From Martinezella calliandrae (lineage in GTDB: Bacteria; Pseudomonadota; Alphaproteobacteria; Rhizobiales; Rhizobiaceae), in the NCBI RefSeq assembly GCF_030272695.1, contig NZ_JARFYN010000054.1, positions 1 to 63,748 of the forward strand: a DNA stretch of 63,748 bases, read 5' to 3'. Below, one piece after another: positions 60,904 to 63,748 of this stretch. The notes beneath the pieces are model-generated. The model was not told the DNA's origin and did not search any database. It saw only the letters and a program-made list of their open reading frames with translations. The stretch's first letter is position 1. The number at the start of each line of letters is the position of its first letter. A program made the position numbers and the translations under genes.

Positions 60904-61983
60904 ATGGCCTTCAACGAGAACTCCCTAACCGCAATCGACACACCCGCGGTCCTTGTCGATCTCGATATCGCTCAGCGAAATATCGAACGTTTCCAGCGAT
61001 ATGCCGATGAGCACCACCTGCGACTGCGTCCTCACATCAAAACGCACAAGCTGCCAGCCCTGGCAGAGATGCAGCTCAATGCCGGGGCGGTCGGGATCAC
61101 CTGCCAGAAACTGTCGGAGACGGAGGCGATGGCGGACGGCAGCAGCGCGATCCGCGATGTGCTGATCACCTACAACATCGTCGGCCAGACGAAGCTCAAG
61201 CGGCTGCGGATGCTTGCAGAGCGTATTAAGGTCTCGGTCGTCGCCGATAGCATCACCGTGATCCAGGGATTGTCCGCGACCTTCGCAGACGCCGGAGAGC
61301 GCCTATCCGTCTTCGTCGAGTGCAACACTGGCGCCAATCGCTGTGGTGTCGGGTCTCCCTCGGCCGCCGTTGAACTCGCAACCGCAATCGCTAAGGCGCC
61401 CGGACTGCGCTTTGGCGGCCTGATGACTTATCCGCCCGTCAATGCAGAGGCCGCAGTCGAGCGCTTTATGAGCGACGCCAAGGCGATGATCGAGGCCCGG
61501 GGAATTCCGGTGCCAGTCGTTTCTTCCGGTGGCACTCCTTCGATGATGCACGCCGCCGAAGCCCCTATCACGTCGGAATACCGTCCCGGTACCTACGTCT
61601 ACAACGACCGCTCTCTGGTATCTCGTGGAGTCTGCGATTGGGACGATTGCGCGCTGACCGTTCTCGCGACGGTGGTGTCCGTACCAGCGCCGGATCGCGC
61701 CGTCATCGATGCCGGCTCGAAGACGCTAACCTCGGATTTGCTGGGGCTTGCCGGCTATGGCCACGTTCTCGGTCGCGATGATATTTCCATCGATCAACTT
61801 TCGGAGGAACATGGTCGGCTAGTCAGCACAGGGCCGATCGGCCTGAAGGTCGGCGATCGCGTTCGCATTGTGCCCAACCACGCCTGCGTCGTTACGAATA
61901 TGGTCGACGAGGTGATGGTTGCAGGGGCCGGACTTACGAACCCGGAGCTCTGGCCTGTGGCAGCACGTGGTCGAACCGTCTGA
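60904..61983 (+). CDS. PLP-dependent D-threonine aldolase / D-3-hydroxyaspartate dehydratase family enzyme
   Basis: 359 residues of fold-type III (alanine-racemase-like N-domain). The PLP Lys is Lys46 in RLRPHIKTHKLP; SGGTPSM contacts the cofactor phosphate. The metal site is His326 and Cys328 in PNHACVV. HxC is found in D-serine and D-threo-3-hydroxyaspartate dehydratases, while D-threonine aldolases generally have HxD, so a dehydratase is favoured. Such a reaction yields an enamine that RidA could clear, and ridA is in the divergent operon. ATG at 60904 with AGAGG upstream. Confidence 0.83.
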   Translation: MAFNENSLTAIDTPAVLVDLDIAQRNIERFQRYADEHHLRLRPHIKTHKLPALAEMQLNAGAVGITCQKLSETEAMADGSSAIRDVLITYNIVGQTKLKRLRMLAERIKVSVVADSITVIQGLSATFADAGERLSVFVECNTGANRCGVGSPSAAVELATAIAKAPGLRFGGLMTYPPVNAEAAVERFMSDAKAMIEARGIPVPVVSSGGTPSMMHAAEAPITSEYRPGTYVYNDRSLVSRGVCDWDDCALTVLATVVSVPAPDRAVIDAGSKTLTSDLLGLAGYGHVLGRDDISIDQLSEEHGRLVSTGPIGLKVGDRVRIVPNHACVVTNMVDEVMVAGAGLTNPELWPVAARGRTV

Positions 61984-62433
61984 CACATAGAAAGCCGATG
62001 CCATAAGCTGGACACCGTTCCGTAGCGTCGCCTTCAACTGCGCCCGTGGTGATGCCGGTCGAGCCGACGAGACGGCTGACCGGACGACCGCGGCTGCCGC
62101 AACCACCAGAACAAAGGTCGGCGGCGTCCTGGTCGCCATACCTGTCAACTTTCTCCCCGCCGGCCGCTCCCGGCGAAGCTTGACCCAATCCGGCGGCAGG
62201 TTGGGAGAAGGGTCAGCTCGAGAAGAACGTCCAGATGCGCGTCCACGGCTTGCGCAGCAGATGCCAGACTTTCCAAATCTGGCGGCATTGAATGCCTGGC
62301 TGGAACGGATTGCCAAAAACCTGTGACGGGAGACATCCCCGCAGCCGCTGGCTGTTCGGCTTTATTCGAATTTAATGCGCGTGCGCACGGCAGCTTTGCT
62401 GCCGTGCGGTAAAAGGCGGTCGGCAGTAGAGGG
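61984..62433. other. intergenic with possible gene debris and a hairpin
   Basis: No intact gene. A plus-strand fragment near 62230-62326 reads RPRLAQQMPDFPNLAALNAW then LERIAKNL and a stop. This could be a broken IS21 transposase (IstA) or a glutathione-transferase tail; the evidence does not separate them. A perfect hairpin, GCACGGCAGC-TTT-GCTGCCGTGC (62385-62407), probably ends the cytochrome b561 message on the minus strand. Confidence 0.35.
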
Positions 62434-63021
62434 TCACATACCCTTATCGTCAAACCGCCCAATTGCGGGTAACATCCGTGCCAAAACTTCATCTCTCAAA
62501 ACGAAATGATGAAACAGCGCGGCGAGGGCATGTATTCCGGCGATGCCGATGATTACCCAAGCGACCGTCCCGTGCAAGTCGCGCAAGGTTGAGCGCCAGG
62601 CAGGATTGATATCAAACAGCCGCGGTATCGGGAACAGTCCGAAGAGCGTAAAGGCGGTGTCCCTGGCCCAAATAACGGCAAAGCCCAGCCCGACCTGCGC
62701 AATGAGGAGCCCGTAGAGTCCGAGGTGAATAACCCTGGCGGCGATATTCAAAAGTCCGTTGGTCGCATGGGAGAGGTTCTCACGCGAAAGTCGCCAGAAG
62801 ATGCGCACAAGGATGGTCGGCAGCAGCAGGATACCGAGTGAAACGTGCAAAGGCTGCATCTCGCTTCGGATCCAAGTGCCTTGTACAAGAAATCCGCGTA
62901 GTTCGATGCTCAAAAGAAGGGAAACGACGAGGACAGCTGTCAGCCAATGAAGGATTATTGTGAGGCTGTCATAGCTATTACGAGAGGGGGTGGACGGTGC
63001 GGCAATTGCTTGATCTGTCAT
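62434..63021 (-). CDS. cytochrome b561-type membrane protein
   Basis: 195 residues with four helices. Candidate heme-ligating His lie in IILHWLTAVLVVSLLL, PLHVSLGILLLP and DLHGTVAWVIIGIAGIHALA. It probably transfers electrons from quinol to an acceptor such as superoxide or a periplasmic partner. The start at MTDQAIAAPS (63021) is chosen; the upstream extension has no family features. No adjacent partner such as YceI is visible in the window. Confidence 0.88.
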   Translation of the reverse strand: MTDQAIAAPSTPSRNSYDSLTIILHWLTAVLVVSLLLSIELRGFLVQGTWIRSEMQPLHVSLGILLLPTILVRIFWRLSRENLSHATNGLLNIAARVIHLGLYGLLIAQVGLGFAVIWARDTAFTLFGLFPIPRLFDINPAWRSTLRDLHGTVAWVIIGIAGIHALAALFHHFVLRDEVLARMLPAIGRFDDKGM

Positions 63022-63208
63022 GTTACAGCTACTTTCATGTAATAGACATTGTATTCGGGCCGAATATATTTCCGCCCGAGGTTGATGCTCCTCCCTTGTC
63101 GATGCGATTAGCTCCTTACAAAGGCAAACTGGCACCCAGCTGAACGAGCCGTTTTCCTGGGATGCTCGCGTTTTTGAGCCTGACGACCATCGCCCTCACG
63201 CACCACAC

Positions 63209-63351
63209 GAAAAAAGACCGCCCGGCTGCGAAGCGAGGCGGTCAATGTTGTTGCGTCGGTGACAGGGGGGAACACACCGAGGTCAACTTGTCGCCGGAAC
63301 CGGGAGGAGGATGTTTCGGCGATAATCAAAAGCTACCACGGCACGGTGTCC
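63209..63351 (-). ncRNA. alpha-r14 ('cuckoo') type small RNA with C-rich loops
   Basis: Three hairpins follow each other on the minus strand. Hairpin 1 (63322-63291) has stem TCGCCG/CGGCGA plus AAC/GTT, and its loop exposes CCTCCTCCC. Hairpin 2 (63280-63256) has stem TCGGTG/CACCGA and a loop with CCCCCC. Hairpin 3 (63243-63216) has stem GACCGCC/GGCGGTC followed by six T (63215-63210), a clear rho-independent terminator. Loops complementary to the Shine-Dalgarno sequence, two in a row before a terminator, are the hallmark of cuckoo RNAs of Rhizobiales. TATAAT on the minus strand (63363-63358) gives a likely start near 63351; the exact 5' end is uncertain. Confidence 0.72.
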
Positions 63352-63357
63352 TCAGAA

Positions 63358-63363
63358 ATTATA
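63358..63363 (-). promoter_or_regulatory. -10 element of the small RNA
   Basis: TATAAT on the minus strand, lying inside a perfect 5-bp inverted repeat CTCAG-N8-CTGAG (63351-63368). The repeat overlapping the -10 could be an operator. No strong -35 is visible. Confidence 0.4.
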
Positions 63364-63442
63364 CTGAGATCTGCGGCGACTAGACTTATGGATACAGCGT
63401 GCGAACGGGTTGCATCTTTGTAGGGTGTAGGTTTGTAACCCT

Positions 63443-63628
63443 TTGAAACCTGCCGTCGATAAAGGGCGGCGCATTATCGTTTGCAGAAAGGACGAACGCA
63501 CAGAGTGCGGCGAATATACGTTGCAGGAAACGGCTGATAAGCTCGGGCTGCGGCCGATGACCGTGCTGCGCATGATCCGCGCCGGCGATTTGAAGGCAGA
63601 GCAGTGTTGCAATCGCTTGCAATCTTAG
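63443..63628 (+). pseudogene. HTH (excisionase/MerR-like) gene, probably cut by the adjacent IS607-type element
   Basis: 61 codons starting at a TTG. The helix-turn-helix reads YTLQETADKLGLRPMTVLRM then IRAGDLKAEQ, a HTH_17-type DNA-binding unit. Intact relatives usually continue after LKAEQ with V-C-K-G-A-P-W. Here the sequence instead turns into CCNRLQS and stops, exactly where two direct copies of TTGCAATC (63607-63614 and 63617-63624) begin. That suggests insertion of the neighbouring element into this gene. Confidence 0.5.
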
Positions 63629-63652
63629 TGAATCTATGTATATCCCTCGAAA

Positions 63653-63748
63653 ATGGAGAGATTTGTGAGCATAGGCGAAGCGGCGGAAGTTTTGGGCGTG
63701 TCGATCACGACATTGCGCCGATGGGAAGCTGAAGGCCGTCTGGTGGCT
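63653..63748 (+). mobile_element. IS607-family serine transposase, N-terminus (truncated by window end)
   Basis: The last 32 codons read MERFVSIGEAAEVLGVSITT then LRRWEAEGRLVA. This is the MerR-like HTH that begins IS607 TnpA (IGEAAxxLGVSxxTLRRWExxGxL), which is followed in the family by a serine recombinase domain. The rest, and any tnpB with its guide RNA, would lie beyond the window. The two TTGCAATC repeats 30-45 bp upstream, with 10-bp spacing, suit end-binding sites. Confidence 0.7.

Noticed and set aside
62200..62330. IS21 IstA remnant or GST C-terminal fragment
   Set aside because: The few residues (NLAALNAWLERIAKNL) fit both families; too short to call either.
1..63748. CRISPR arrays, tRNA and rRNA genes
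   Set aside because: No regularly spaced direct repeats, cloverleaf tRNA sequences or rRNA segments were seen on reading through both strands.

Overview
The window looks like an accessory stretch of a GC-rich alphaproteobacterial genome, most likely Rhizobiales (Rhizobium, Sinorhizobium or a relative). Supporting signs are a rhizobial-type matB, FixJ-type response regulators, a CIO-type cytochrome bd operon with a DUF2474 subunit, urtABCDE, opine- or polyamine-like ABC systems, many IS remnants, and a probable alpha-r14 ('cuckoo') small RNA. It could lie on a megaplasmid or chromid; no replication gene, rRNA or tRNA is visible.

Layout. 0-1 kb: tail of a receiver domain, then decayed DNA holding a short remnant of a DUF692/MNIO gene. 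1-10.5 kb: a tightly packed nine-gene operon with an unknown protein, a DyP-type peroxidase, a DUF4331 protein, an acetoacetate-decarboxylase-like protein, an SDR, a TPR protein, a HupE/UreJ membrane protein and two NDH-2-like flavoproteins. I know of no described system with this composition. 10.6-11.2 kb: broken IS630 transposase. 11.5-13.3 kb: histidine kinase and FixJ-type regulator. 13.7-16.3 kb (minus): cydAB plus a 46-residue DUF2474 protein, a quinol oxidase that pairs logically with the NDH-2-like proteins. 16.6-18.2 kb: IS graveyard (IS110 and perhaps ISKra4). 18.2-19.5 kb: a regulator with two HTH domains, divergent from an unknown gene. 19.6-21.1 kb: two curlin-like proteins and a CsgH-like protein.

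22-27.6 kb (minus): urea ABC transporter urtABCDE. It diverges from a permease-like/Cys-rich/histidine kinase/receiver fusion of about 1129 residues and its LuxR-type partner (27.8-32.1 kb); the shared intergenic region holds palindromic candidate operators.

32.5-44.1 kb (minus): a run of catabolic genes made of a LysR regulator, GH3 glycosidase, M20 amidohydrolase, polyamine/opine-type ABC transporter with both permease halves fused, FMO-like flavoprotein, RidA and DUF1028. It looks like uptake and stepwise breakdown of a glycosylated or acylated nitrogen compound. 44.4-45.3 kb: nucleoside hydrolase.

45.6-52.2 kb: matB divergent from a ThDP enzyme, a flavin amine oxidase and a ketosynthase-III-like protein that lacks the catalytic Cys. 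This is a compact candidate biosynthetic cluster, followed by a 1311-residue protein built like mammalian soluble adenylyl cyclase. 56.5-62 kb: an amino-acid ABC operon with RidA and IclR, divergent from a PLP enzyme of the D-threonine aldolase / D-hydroxyaspartate dehydratase family; a 32-bp near-palindrome lies between them. 62.4-63.7 kb: cytochrome b561, the small RNA, a truncated HTH gene and the start of an IS607-type transposase.
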